Assembly: GCA_900549665.1 (NCBI GenBank)
Contig: URPH01000017.1
Location: 1 to 62,174, forward strand
DNA: 62,174 nt
Origin: an uncultured Lachnospiraceae bacterium
GTDB lineage: Bacteria > Bacillota > Clostridia > Lachnospirales > Lachnospiraceae
Reading direction: 5' to 3'
The position numbers and the translations under genes are program-made. Below, in pieces: positions 17,214 to 25,774 of this stretch. The notes under the pieces are model-generated. The model was not told where the DNA came from, made no database searches, and saw nothing but the letters and a program-made list of their open reading frames with translations. Within the stretch, counting starts at the first letter, position 1; every line of letters starts with the position of its first letter.

Positions 17214-17570
17214 AAAAATGCTGTAAAAATAGGAAATGAAGAAAAGACATGCCGGGCTTCGTGAAAAGCTTGCTTCAATCAAGCATAGCCGGCATAGATC
17301 AAGCGAGATCGGCATGCTAAAAAGAGGAAATAGAGAAAAAGGATGCTGGTGAAGGAGAAAAGCCGGCATAGAGCAAGCGAGATCGGCATGCCAAAAAGAG
17401 GAAATAGAGAAAAAGGATGCCGGTGAAAGAGAAAAGCCGGCATAGAGCAAGCGAGATCGGCATGCCAAAAAGAGAAAATAGAGAAAAAGGATGCCGGAGA
17501 AGGAGAAAAGCCGGCATAGAGCAAGCGAGATTGGCATGTTAAAAAGAGGAAACAAAGAAAAAGTAAATAA
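17214..17570 (+). repeat. Tandem array of 74-bp repeats, purine-rich on the plus strand
   Basis: Units beginning GCCGGCATAGA start at 17288, 17362, 17436 and 17510, so the period is exactly 74 bases. The fourth unit is cut at 61 bases. A diverged partial unit precedes them at about 17231-17267. Each unit has GCCGGCAT near its start, pairable with ATGCCGGT about 50 bases later, a self-complementary GGCATGCC, and a spacer of almost only A and G. The array ends directly in a terminator whose stem reuses GCCGGC. No protein-coding role is evident. A noncoding transcript is possible. Confidence 0.9.
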
Positions 17571-17638
17571 GCCGGCACATATTACCTGCATTTTACATTA
17601 TTTTACACGATGCAGGTGGTATAACAGCCGGCCTTTTT
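17571..17638 (+). terminator. Terminator closing the 74-bp repeat array
   Basis: GCCGGC (17571-17576) pairs with GCCGGC before the T run at 17632-17638. Inside is a second stem of ACCTGCAT and ATGCAGGT. No gene on the plus strand precedes it for over 2 kb, so the terminator appears to serve the repeat array itself. Confidence 0.8.
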
Positions 17639-17697
17639 TTATGCTTAAATAAATCAAGAAATCTTAATTTAAAAAATGGTTAAAAGGAACAAGTATT

Positions 17698-18222
17698 ATG
17701 AGACAGTTTATTTCCGATCACACACCAAATGATGACTACCGGAAAATGATGAATCAGGCTATAGAATGTCTGGAACCAAACGATATTTTTTATACCAACG
17801 CATATGACCCTTCGAAGATCCGCCGGACGTGGCTGCTGACCGGGCACAGGATTGCCGCGGTACATGTTACAGGCGGAAGTGGAGGACAAATGAAAAAATT
17901 CATAAACTTGATAACTCCGGACAAGGAAGACGTGGTTATGACACCACTGCCATTTTTTAGTATGGACATCATTGACAAGGTGTATTTTGTATACAAAAAG
18001 AATAAACAGATCATAGCGATCGTAAGAGCAACAAGGTATTATATCAACCGGCCTTATTGTAATGAATATGAGGAGTATGGTTGTGGAGGAGATATTCATG
18101 AGTACTATTTCCGATATTTCAGTAAAAAAGTATATAAAAAAATAAAATGGCCGGAAGACCTTCCGGCCGCTGACAAGTTAATGAAGACCTTGGAAATTTT
18201 AAAAACATTGATGAAAGCCTGA
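17698..18222 (+). CDS. Hypothetical protein between two repeat arrays
   Basis: I do not recognise this 174-residue soluble protein. The start follows AAAAGGAAC by 8 bases. It contains a glycine-rich VHVTGGSGGQMKKFINL stretch near residue 55-71, aromatic-rich segments (YFVYKKNKQIIAIVRATRYY), and a cysteine and glycine cluster CNEYEEYGCGGD. There is no signal peptide or membrane segment. A perfect hairpin GGCCGGAAG/CTTCCGGCC lies within its coding end at 18150-18168. The stop codon and last codons lie in the first unit of a 20-bp tandem repeat, so the C-terminus may have been altered by repeat expansion. It sits alone with a terminator just upstream. Confidence 0.65.
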   Translation: MRQFISDHTPNDDYRKMMNQAIECLEPNDIFYTNAYDPSKIRRTWLLTGHRIAAVHVTGGSGGQMKKFINLITPDKEDVVMTPLPFFSMDIIDKVYFVYKKNKQIIAIVRATRYYINRPYCNEYEEYGCGGDIHEYYFRYFSKKVYKKIKWPEDLPAADKLMKTLEILKTLMKA

Positions 18223-18307
18223 AAACACTGAAGAAAGCCTGAAAACACTGAAGAAAGCCTAAAACATTGAAGAAAACCTGAAAACATTGATGAAAGCCTG
18301 AAAACAT
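18202..18307 (+). repeat. Tandem 20-bp repeats at the 3' end of the orphan ORF
   Basis: About five units of the form GAAAACACTGAAGAAAGCCT follow each other. Period is 20 bases (one unit 19), with ACATTGATG and ACACTGAAG variants. The first unit contains the end of the orphan coding sequence. The sequence is purine-rich like the 74-bp array but not similar to it. Confidence 0.85.
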
Positions 18308-18586
18308 GATAAATTAAACAAATAGAAGATGTGAAAATCCCACAATATAATGTTCCAGAAGCTGCAGAAATTTTACAAAAGGTATTATATACGGCTAAGT
18401 TTGTAAAGAGGGCTGTTGTGTACAGTATGATGAAGCTTTTGCAGAATGATTTTTAAAGGAACACGTACAGACATATTTTTCACAGTGCCCAAAAACCCGA
18501 CACAGTTATTTTTTTGTCTATTTGGCAGAGCCGCCTTTTGAGTTATCATTAAGATACAAAATGAAAACCAAAGGAGGATTACAAAT
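18308..18586 (+). other. Gene-poor stretch with a possible short ORF remnant
   Basis: This 279-base gap has one short open frame without a good start or ribosome binding site, from about GTG 18331 to the stop near 18456, reading VKIPQYNVPEAAEILQKVLY and beyond. It could be a gene remnant. Nothing else was recognised apart from the AAAGGAGG site of the next gene. Confidence 0.3.
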
Positions 18587-19153
18587 ATGAAAAATTTAAA
18601 AGCAGTAAAAAATACTTATCTTGTCATGATTATATGCTGTATTTTAGGCGGACTGGTATTGCTGATCTGGCCGGGAATCGGGCTGGATATTCTGTGCAAG
18701 GTCTGCGGGATTTTCTTTTTATTGTTTGGATTGGCAAAGCTGTCCGGGTATTTTACCAATGATCTGTTCCAGCTGGCATTTCAGTTTGATTTTGGTCTTG
18801 GGATTGTATCAATTATTATGGGTGCGCTGATGCTTTTCAGAACAGGGCATCTGGTTGAGTTTCTTGCTTTTTGTATCGGTATTTTTATGCTGGTGGATGC
18901 TGCATTAAAGATCCAGACAGCCATTGAAGCAAGGCGATTTGGTATCAGCAGTTGGATATGGATCCTGATCACTGCCATTTTAGCGGGAGTTATCGGTGCC
19001 TTACTTCTATTCTCTCCGATGAAAACAACCGGTGTTATTGTAAGAATGGTCGGACTTGGCATTTGTCTGGACGGTGTACTAAATCTGGTTGTTGTGTTAA
19101 ATACTGTTAAAACAATCAAAAATGCGGAAAAAGACATTATCGATATCAACTAA
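18587..19153 (+). CDS. DUF308/HdeD-like membrane protein
   Basis: The 188-residue protein has six hydrophobic segments in three repeated pairs, each with a pattern like GLVLLIWPGIGLDILCKVCG, the layout of DUF308 (HdeD-like) membrane proteins. E. coli HdeD is linked to acid resistance; roles elsewhere are unknown. The start follows AAAGGAGG. The spacer to citrate synthase contains short imperfect copies of GGGGAACAACCA and no terminator that I can see, so it may be co-transcribed with the next genes. Confidence 0.8.
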   Translation: MKNLKAVKNTYLVMIICCILGGLVLLIWPGIGLDILCKVCGIFFLLFGLAKLSGYFTNDLFQLAFQFDFGLGIVSIIMGALMLFRTGHLVEFLAFCIGIFMLVDAALKIQTAIEARRFGISSWIWILITAILAGVIGALLLFSPMKTTGVIVRMVGLGICLDGVLNLVVVLNTVKTIKNAEKDIIDIN

Positions 19154-19237
19154 TTAACGCAACCGGGGAACAACCAGAAAACAATCGGGGAACAACCAAG
19201 GAACAATGAAAACACATCTGAAAAAAGGAGGATTTTG

Positions 19238-20587
19238 ATGGAACATATTGAAACTTATGCACAAAAGCAGGCTGAGCTTTGCAAAAAATACGGAAGCATC
19301 GATTCGGAACTTTATCGGATTCATGGTGTAAAAAGAGGTTTAAGGGATGTTAACGGTCAGGGTGTTGTGACCGGACTGACAGATATTTCCAAGATTACAG
19401 CTTTTCAGACAATCAATGGAGAAAAAGTACCCTGTGAAGGTGAGCTGCTCTACCGTGGATATGATGTCAAAGATCTGATCGCCGGAATGTCAGGACGTAA
19501 AAATAAATATGAAGAGGCTGCATATCTGCTTCTCTTCGGAGAGCTTCCCAGTAAGCAACAGCTAACTGAGTTTAAGGATATAATAGTTGAAAATATGACA
19601 TTGCCGACCAATTTTACAAGGGATGTCATTATGAAAGCTCCGGATTCGGACATCATGAGTTCGATGACCAAGAGTATCCTGACGTTAGCAAGCTACGACA
19701 ATAAGAAAAATGATTTGTCCATAGAAAATGTCTTGAGACAGAGTATCCAGCTTATCAGTACATTTCCGATGCTTGCTGTATATGGATATCATGCTTACAA
19801 TCATTACAAAAATGATGAAAGTATGTTTATCCACAGACCGGACAGTGAGCTTTCCATAGCAGAAAATTTTCTGCGCATGTTAAGACCTGACAAGCAGTTT
19901 ACAGATCTGGAAGCACAGGTATTGGATGTGGCACTGCTTTTACATATGGAGCACGGTGGTGGTAACAACTCTACCTTTACGACAAGGGTTGTCACATCTT
20001 CCGGTTCCGATACTTATTCAGCTATTTCTGCAGCAATGTCATCCTTAAAAGGTAAAAGACATGGTGGAGCCAACCTGATGGTTATGCAGATGATGGATGA
20101 TATCAAAGCACATGTACATGATAAAAAAGATGATGAAGAGATCAAGGCATATCTGACGAAAATTGTCCGGAAAGAGGCTTTTGATCAAAAGGGCCTGATC
20201 TACGGAATGGGCCACGCTGTATATTCTTTGTCCGATCCGAGAGAAAAGGTGTTCAAGGGATTTGTTGAGCATCTGGCTGTTGATAAGGGACGCGATGAAG
20301 ATATGTATTTGTACAACAGTATAGAAAGAATCGCGCCGCAGGTCATTGCAGAGGAGAGAAAAATTTATAAAGGTGTCAGCCCCAATGTAGATTTTTACAG
20401 CGGATTTGTATATGACATGATGGAAATTCCGCGCGAACTTTTCACACCCTTATTTGCGATCGCAAGGATTACCGGCTGGAGTGCTCATCGTCTGGAAGAG
20501 TTAGTTGCTGATAACAAAATTATCAGACCGGCTTACAAGAGCCTGGTAGAAAAAAAGGATTATGTTTCGATAGAAAAGCGAGAGTGA
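19238..20587 (+). CDS. gltA: Citrate synthase
   Basis: The 449-residue protein is a Si-type citrate synthase. Substrate and catalytic motifs are present: LLHMEHGGGNNSTFTTRV, the catalytic histidine region GMGHAVYSLSDPRE, and PNVDFYSGFVYDMM with the catalytic aspartate. It condenses acetyl-CoA and oxaloacetate to citrate, mostly for glutamate synthesis in an anaerobe. The length matches the longer clostridial form. The ATG at 19238 follows AAAAGGAGG. Four bases separate it from the CmpB-like gene, so the two are probably co-transcribed. Confidence 0.95.
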   Translation: MEHIETYAQKQAELCKKYGSIDSELYRIHGVKRGLRDVNGQGVVTGLTDISKITAFQTINGEKVPCEGELLYRGYDVKDLIAGMSGRKNKYEEAAYLLLFGELPSKQQLTEFKDIIVENMTLPTNFTRDVIMKAPDSDIMSSMTKSILTLASYDNKKNDLSIENVLRQSIQLISTFPMLAVYGYHAYNHYKNDESMFIHRPDSELSIAENFLRMLRPDKQFTDLEAQVLDVALLLHMEHGGGNNSTFTTRVVTSSGSDTYSAISAAMSSLKGKRHGGANLMVMQMMDDIKAHVHDKKDDEEIKAYLTKIVRKEAFDQKGLIYGMGHAVYSLSDPREKVFKGFVEHLAVDKGRDEDMYLYNSIERIAPQVIAEERKIYKGVSPNVDFYSGFVYDMMEIPRELFTPLFAIARITGWSAHRLEELVADNKIIRPAYKSLVEKKDYVSIEKRE

Positions 20588-20591
20588 GTTT

Positions 20592-21239
20592 ATGATTAGC
20601 AAAATAACACCATATATTATTGTGGTCGTTGCAGTATCGATTCTGGGATTTGTTACGGAAAATATATGGATCGGAATGCGCTTCGGTTATTTTGACAACA
20701 GAGGAATGATGCTGCCCGGTCTTCTCGGCTACGGCATGGCCATGGTTGGGATGTTTCTGATCCTTGGAACACCGGGTACTCCACAGCTTCTCTGGTATAA
20801 ATTATCTTTTGAAAAAAGAGGATATGGTGTCATCTATTATGTCATAATGGCAGCAGTACTGGTTTCTGTGGGAGAGATTATCCTGGGAAACCTTGTAGAG
20901 CGCTTCTGTCAGATCGAGTGGTGGAATTACCTGACCCTTCCTTTGCATATCGGCAAATATACATCGGTATTTACTTCTCTTGGTTTCGGTCTGTTGATCA
21001 CTATTTTCATGGATTTTATTTTCCCGGAAATTTTTAAGTGGAGCATTGCCGTAAACAGTGTCTCTGTGAGCATTGCCGTAACAGGTATGCTGATTTTGCT
21101 GATTGTTGATTTTATATATGCGGCAAAGTATATGATACAAAATAAAAAGATCAACAGGATCTGGAAGGTTGATATGCGGGATAAATGTATTGAAAATCGC
21201 GGTGAGGTCATGACTTACGGAAGGAGACGCGAATCATGA
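20592..21239 (+). CDS. Putative ABC transporter permease, CmpB-like membrane protein
   Basis: The 215-residue protein has five to six membrane segments and the N-terminal signature SILGFVTENIW, followed by RGMMLPGLLGYG, of the ABC_trans_CmpB family. Despite that name, no ATPase partner lies nearby and function is unknown. It starts 4 bases after citrate synthase and overlaps the TetR gene by four bases, so the three genes form a compact unit. Confidence 0.75.
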   Translation: MISKITPYIIVVVAVSILGFVTENIWIGMRFGYFDNRGMMLPGLLGYGMAMVGMFLILGTPGTPQLLWYKLSFEKRGYGVIYYVIMAAVLVSVGEIILGNLVERFCQIEWWNYLTLPLHIGKYTSVFTSLGFGLLITIFMDFIFPEIFKWSIAVNSVSVSIAVTGMLILLIVDFIYAAKYMIQNKKINRIWKVDMRDKCIENRGEVMTYGRRRES

Positions 21240-21802
21240 GTAAGACAACCACAAAGCTTGCTATTACCTATGCTTTCAAAGAGTTACTGCTGGAAAAGCC
21301 GTTAGATAAAATTACGATCAACGATATTACTGAAAAATGCGGGATGAACCGCCAGACCTTTTACTATCATTTTCATGATATTTTAGAGCTTACGGAATGG
21401 ATCTGCGAGGAGGATGCAGAGCACGCATTAAAGGAAAACCGCACCTACGATACCTGGCAGGAAGGCTTTCTTGCTATTTTCAATATGATAAAAAGAGATA
21501 AAGCTTTTATTATCAATATTTATCGCCATGTGCCAAAGGATTATCTGTATCGTTATCTGTACCGGGTGACCTATCAGCTGCTTTATGACGTCTTGGAGGA
21601 AAAGGCAGAGGGCATGGTGATCCGGGAAGAGGACAAGGCATTTATTGCAAACTTTTACAAATATGGGTTTGTAGGGCTGGTGTTAGAATGGATCGACGAG
21701 GGAATGAAGGAAGATCCGGCATATATCATCGAGCATCTGAATTTCCTGATACAGGGCACCTTTGACCATGCTTTGGGAAATGCAAAGAGAAATAAAAGCT
21801 GA
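21236..21802 (+). CDS. TetR/AcrR family regulator, DhaS-like type
   Basis: The 188-residue protein begins with a TetR helix-turn-helix, ITINDITEKCGMNRQTFYYH, and has the C-terminal region of the dihydroxyacetone-kinase-regulator-like subgroup (ending FDHALG). It overlaps the CmpB-like gene through ATGA. The next gene, oleate hydratase, lies beyond a terminator and 185 bases away in the same direction. The regulator could act on ohyA or on its own operon; no operator was identified. Confidence 0.85.
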   Translation: MSKTTTKLAITYAFKELLLEKPLDKITINDITEKCGMNRQTFYYHFHDILELTEWICEEDAEHALKENRTYDTWQEGFLAIFNMIKRDKAFIINIYRHVPKDYLYRYLYRVTYQLLYDVLEEKAEGMVIREEDKAFIANFYKYGFVGLVLEWIDEGMKEDPAYIIEHLNFLIQGTFDHALGNAKRNKS

Positions 21803-21850
21803 TCTTGTACGACAAATAGCAGGATCTGTCGCATTTTAAATCAAAAAAAG

Positions 21851-21885
21851 GAGGCTGTCGTCATCTAAGACAGTCTCTTATTTTT
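21851..21885 (+). terminator. Terminator after the tetR-type gene
   Basis: GAGGCTGTC (21851-21859) pairs with GACAGTCTC (21869-21877), followed by TTATTTTT. It separates the citrate synthase transcript from ohyA. Confidence 0.75.
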
Positions 21886-21987
21886 ATGCATTTTATTTTT
21901 TATACGAATGGATATACTTAAGAACATAGAAACGAAAACAAACCGAATCGACAGATTATGGAACGAAAAGAAAGGAAGCGTATTGCT

Positions 21988-23787
21988 ATGTATTATTCAG
22001 CAGGAACTTATGAATCATTTGCAAAACCCGAAAAACCCGAAGGAGCTGACAGAAAATCAGCATATATTATAGGAACAGGACTTGCGGGACTTTCCGCAGC
22101 CTTTTATCTGGTAAGAGACGGGCAGGTCAAAGGAGAGAGGATCCATCTTCTTGAAAAACTGGATCTGGCAGGCGGCAGCTGCGATGGAAGAAAGGATTTC
22201 AGAAAGGGCTTCTACATGAGAGGCGGACGTGAGATGGACAATCATTTTGAATGTATGTGGGATATGTTCCGTGATGTGCCGTCTATTGAGACCCCCGGTG
22301 TATCCGTTCTCGATGAGTATTACTGGCTCAACAAGCATGATCCCAACTACTCACTCTGCCGTGCATCAGAAAAATGTGGACAGGATGCACATACTGATAA
22401 AAAATTTACTCTGGACAGGGAATCTGCAATGGCACTTTCCAAACTTTTTATGACACCGGAAAAGGATCTGGAAGATAAGAAGATCAGCGAGGTACTTCCG
22501 GATTCCTTCTGGAACACCAATTTCTGGCTGTACTGGCAGACCATGTTTGCTTTCCAGAGATGGTCATCCGCACTGGAAATGAAGAGATATTTGTGCAGAT
22601 ACTGCCATCATATTGATGGACTTCCCGATTTTACAGCGCTTCGTTTTACCAAATACAATCAGTACGAAAGCATGATCCTTCCGCTTGTAAAATATCTGGA
22701 AAGCCACGGAGTTACCGTAGATTACGGCATTGATGTCAAAAATGTTGTCATCAAAGACGAGAACGGCAAAAAGACTGCGACACAGATCGTATACGAAAAA
22801 GACGGACAGACCGGTACGATCGATTTAGTAGAGGATGATCTGGTATTTATTACCAACGGATGTTGTACCGATACCTCCTGCTATGGCGATCAGAATACCG
22901 CGCCGGATCTTAGCAATGTCAAAAACGGCAGCGGTGAATCCTGGGATCTGTGGAAAAATATCGCTGCCCAGGCGGTAAACGGAGAATATGGCAATCCGGA
23001 TAAATTCTGCAGTGATGTGGATGCTACCAACTGGATGAGTGCAACCGTTGAGACTTCAGATGAGGAAATTATTCAGAAGATCATCAGCATCTGTAAGAGG
23101 GATCCGAGAGAAGGAAAGGTCACAACCGGTGGTATTGTAACTGTCAAAGACAGCACCGATAACTGGTATCTGTCATGGACCATCAACCGCCAGCCCCAGT
23201 TTAAGGCACAGGATAAAAATACAGTCCTGATCTGGGTTTATGCGCTTTCTACCGATAAGGAAGGCAATTATGTCAAGAAACCGATGCGTGAGTGTACCGG
23301 TGAAGAGGTCTGCCGTGAATGGCTGTACCACATCGGTGTGCCGACAGATAAGATTGATGACTGGGCAAAAAACCGCTGCAATACAACCACCTGCTTCATG
23401 CCTTATATCAATGCCTTTTTCCAGCCCAGAAAAGAAGAAGACAGACCTCTGGTTGTACCAAAGGGTGCCGTCAACTTTGCTTTCCTCGGACAGTTTGCAG
23501 AGACACCCAGAGACACCATTTTCACAACAGAGTATTCCATCCGTACCGGTATGGAGGCTGTATATACGCTCTTAAATGTTGACAGAGGTGTTCCGGAGGT
23601 ATGGGGTTCCAAATACGACGTCAGAGAGCTTTTACGAGCTGCATATTATGCGGTTGATAAAAAATCCCTTGACGAGCTCCCGTTATCTTTCAAAGAGAGA
23701 TTTTTGTTAAAACAGGTGCTCAAGGCTGTAAAGGGAACCGACGTGGAGACTTTGCTGGAGGAAAGCGGACTGTTGAAAAGGCAGTAA
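21988..23787 (+). CDS. ohyA: Oleate hydratase (MCRA family)
   Basis: The 599-residue FAD enzyme is of the myosin-cross-reactive-antigen family, which adds water to the cis-9 double bond of oleate and related fatty acids to give 10-hydroxy acids. This detoxifies unsaturated fatty acids for gut bacteria. The Rossmann motif IIGTGLAGLSAAFYL lies at residues 27-41. RGGREMDNHFECMWDMFR is the family signature near the active site. PRDTIFTTEYSIRTGM near the end is also typical. The ATG at 21988 follows AAGGAAG; an upstream in-frame ATG at 21958 is less likely. Its 3' region holds a module shared with purA. Confidence 0.95.
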   Translation: MYYSAGTYESFAKPEKPEGADRKSAYIIGTGLAGLSAAFYLVRDGQVKGERIHLLEKLDLAGGSCDGRKDFRKGFYMRGGREMDNHFECMWDMFRDVPSIETPGVSVLDEYYWLNKHDPNYSLCRASEKCGQDAHTDKKFTLDRESAMALSKLFMTPEKDLEDKKISEVLPDSFWNTNFWLYWQTMFAFQRWSSALEMKRYLCRYCHHIDGLPDFTALRFTKYNQYESMILPLVKYLESHGVTVDYGIDVKNVVIKDENGKKTATQIVYEKDGQTGTIDLVEDDLVFITNGCCTDTSCYGDQNTAPDLSNVKNGSGESWDLWKNIAAQAVNGEYGNPDKFCSDVDATNWMSATVETSDEEIIQKIISICKRDPREGKVTTGGIVTVKDSTDNWYLSWTINRQPQFKAQDKNTVLIWVYALSTDKEGNYVKKPMRECTGEEVCREWLYHIGVPTDKIDDWAKNRCNTTTCFMPYINAFFQPRKEEDRPLVVPKGAVNFAFLGQFAETPRDTIFTTEYSIRTGMEAVYTLLNVDRGVPEVWGSKYDVRELLRAAYYAVDKKSLDELPLSFKERFLLKQVLKAVKGTDVETLLEESGLLKRQ

Positions 23788-23802
23788 ATGATGTTCATAG
23801 AC

Positions 23803-23873
23803 AGCTGAATGGCTTATAGCCATTCAGCTCAGACTGTAGACAAAGTCCGCGGCAATGCCGCGGATTTTTCTTT
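23803..23873 (+). terminator. ohyA 3'-end module: palindrome, linker and terminator
   Basis: After the ohyA stop come a 27-base palindrome (AGCTGAATGGC/GCCATTCAGCT around TTATA, 23803-23829), the linker CAGACTGTAGACAAAG, and a hairpin CCGCGGCAATGCCGCGG at 23847-23863 followed by ATTTTTCTTTC. Palindrome and linker recur as a 44-base identical sequence, inverted, at 36360-36403 behind purA. There a different hairpin is followed by the same ATTTTTCTTTC. Confidence 0.8.
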
Positions 23874-23981
23874 CGTAAACAGCCAGAAGTTCCTTTATTT
23901 TCGGGACTTTTAAGCTGTTTTTTGTTATAATAAAAAAGGGGACTGTAACAGGCAATGTCATTAAGTTAAGATGACAAATCA

Positions 23982-24020
23982 AGATCTCAGTATTAGAAAA
24001 TAATACTGGGGTCTTTTTTT
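23982..24020 (+). terminator. Inward terminator at the left end of the IS
   Basis: AGATCTCAGTATTA and TAATACTGGGGTCT form a stem with two G-T pairs, followed by seven T. It would stop outside transcription from entering the transposase gene. Confidence 0.75.
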
Positions 24021-24052
24021 ATAAAAAACTTGACAGAAGCACAAAAATGTGT

Positions 24053-24097
24053 GGCCGCTCTCGCTATGGATTATATTTAGAAGTTGCGAGAGCGGCC
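24053..24097 (+). other. GC-rich hairpin upstream of the transposase start
   Basis: GGCCGCTCTCGC and GCGAGAGCGGCC are perfect 12-base complements separated by 21 bases, ending about 25 bases before the transposase ribosome binding site. With the terminator upstream, it probably limits transposase expression from external promoters. Confidence 0.6.
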
Positions 24098-24136
24098 CTT
24101 GTAATTAAGTAAATCTTGATTACAAGGAGGTCACAT

Positions 24137-25453
24137 ATGAAACCCAAACAGGTAAAACAAATTTTATTATCTGAAATTAAAAAAGTTTCAGATAGAGCAG
24201 ATGAATTCTGTCTTAATCCTGGTAAGTGCTTCATTAGAAAACGCAAACTATCATTTGAGACAGTTATACGAGGCATTATAGGAATGGAAAGTAAAAACTT
24301 AACACATGAACTAATCGATATGTTTGATTCATCACCTGAAATGCCTTCAGCATCTGCCTTTGTACAGCAACGAAGTAAAATTAAACCAGATGCATTTAAA
24401 ACTATTTTTGAAAGTTTCACCTCAAAAATCACTACGAAAAAATCTGATACGCTTCGTATCCTTGCAGTTGATGGCTCAGATGTTCAAATAGCTACAAATC
24501 CTGGCGATTCCACTTCCTATCATCCAGGAAGTAATGGACAAAAACCGTATAAACTCTTACATTTAAATGCTTTGTATGATTTAGAACATCATATTTATAC
24601 AGATGCCGTTATTCAAGGTCGCTTGAATTGTAATGAACACTCCGCACTTCAGGAAATGGTTGATAAATCAGATATTTCAAAGGCACTTGTTGTTGCTGAT
24701 AGAGGTTATGAGTCATATAACAACATGGCACATATCCAAGAAAAAGGATGGTATTTTTTAATACGAATCAAGGATGGGAAAAATGGAATAAAACAAGGCT
24801 TGGACTTACCTGATAGTGATGAATTTGACGAAAAAATAAACTTGCAATTAACACGAAAACAGACAAAAGAAACGAAAGAATTATTCAAAAGAAAAAACTA
24901 CTATAAATTCGTAGCAAGTACTACTCCCTTTGAGTATCTTCCTCTGAAATCAAAGAAAAATGATCCAGCAGTTTTTTACGAACTTAATTTCAGAATTGTT
25001 CGCTTCAAGGTGACAGATGAACTCTATGAAACAGTACTTACAAATTTAGATAAGGATGTATACCCACCTGAAAAACTAAGAGAATTGTATGCAGCACGAT
25101 GGGGTATTGAAACATCTTTTAGAGATTTAAAATATACTGTAGGAATGTTAGATTTTCATTCCAAAAAGGTGATGTGTATCCATCAAGAAATATACGCACA
25201 TTTAATTATGTATAACTTTTCAGAAATGATTACCTCGCACATAGTCATTGAAAAGAAGCAAAGAAAATATACATATAAAGCCAATTTTTCGATTGCAGCT
25301 CACATGTGCAGATTATTCTATAGAGGAAAAGCCACATCACCCAATTTAGAAACCATTATAGCAAGACATATCATTCCTGTAAGGAATGATAGACATCATA
25401 AAAGAAATCTTACGATCAAAGTCTTTCATGGTTTCCTATATAGAGTAGCATAA
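24137..25453 (+). CDS. IS4-family DDE transposase
   Basis: The 438-residue protein has an IS4-type DDE core: first Asp in ILAVDGSDVQIA, second Asp in LVVADRGYE, and Glu in the family signature YAARWGIETSFRDLK (Y-x2-R-x3-E-x6-K). A beta-strand insertion lies between the second D and the E. The start follows AAGGAGGTCAC. It has no lesions and should be able to move the element. Confidence 0.95.
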   Translation: MKPKQVKQILLSEIKKVSDRADEFCLNPGKCFIRKRKLSFETVIRGIIGMESKNLTHELIDMFDSSPEMPSASAFVQQRSKIKPDAFKTIFESFTSKITTKKSDTLRILAVDGSDVQIATNPGDSTSYHPGSNGQKPYKLLHLNALYDLEHHIYTDAVIQGRLNCNEHSALQEMVDKSDISKALVVADRGYESYNNMAHIQEKGWYFLIRIKDGKNGIKQGLDLPDSDEFDEKINLQLTRKQTKETKELFKRKNYYKFVASTTPFEYLPLKSKKNDPAVFYELNFRIVRFKVTDELYETVLTNLDKDVYPPEKLRELYAARWGIETSFRDLKYTVGMLDFHSKKVMCIHQEIYAHLIMYNFSEMITSHIVIEKKQRKYTYKANFSIAAHMCRLFYRGKATSPNLETIIARHIIPVRNDRHHKRNLTIKVFHGFLYRVA

Positions 25454-25696
25454 ATTTACAAAAATGGAATCATTTTTTAGGCAGATGCAAATCTGTCTAA
25501 TTAGCATGCTTAAAAATGCAAAATGGCAGGAAAGTACAAAACTCTCCTACCATTTTACTTTTGAGTCAACTATTGTACAATGTTAACTTAATGACATTGC
25601 TGTAACAGGTCTCCTTTTTTATCGTGAAATACATCCAAAAAAACAGTGTAATGTTTGGTTATTTCACACAAAATATATATTTTTACATAAATTGGA

Positions 25697-25741
25697 TTGA
25701 CTTTGTATTCGAAAGGATTATAATTTAGTTAACCGGTTAAC
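25697..25741 (+). promoter_or_regulatory. lacI-type gene promoter with 12-bp palindromic operator
   Basis: TTGACT (25697-25702) and TATAAT (25719-25724) are 16 bases apart. The perfect palindrome GTTAACCGGTTAAC (25728-25741) covers the expected transcription start. Its TTAACCGGTTAA core, with a central CG, is a typical LacI-family operator. A near copy precedes the binding-protein gene, so the repressor likely controls itself and the importer. Confidence 0.8.
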
Positions 25742-25774
25742 AAACGCATATTTTATTGTATGAAAAGAGAAAAC

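Larger units (their letters stand above)
23953..25599 (+). mobile_element. Complete IS4-family insertion sequence
   Basis: The element is 1647 bp. It has 17-bp perfect terminal inverted repeats (CAATGTCATTAAGTTAA at 23953-23969, its complement at 25583-25599) and is flanked by a 10-bp target duplication CTGTAACAGG (23943-23952 and 25600-25609). It carries one intact transposase. The perfect ends, intact gene and perfect duplication suggest recent insertion. G+C is lower than in neighbouring genes. Confidence 0.95.
23932..25620. terminator. Bidirectional terminator split by the IS4-family element
   Basis: Left half AAAAAAGGGGAC (23932-23943) and right half GTCTCCTTTTTT (25609-25620) are complementary except for one G-T pair. 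With the insertion and one target copy removed they close an 8-base loop TGTAACAG. The insertion now separates the two halves by about 1.67 kb. Confidence 0.8.

Noticed and set aside
17181..17591. Minus-strand open frames of 136, 99 and 66 residues across the 74-bp repeats
   Set aside because: The plus strand is nearly all purine there, so stop codons are rare on the minus strand. Three overlapping frames are open at once, there is no ribosome binding site, and the period is not a multiple of three.
17214..18307. CRISPR array
   Set aside because: Repeats are directly adjacent with no unique spacers, the periods are 74 and 20 bases, and no cas gene is present.
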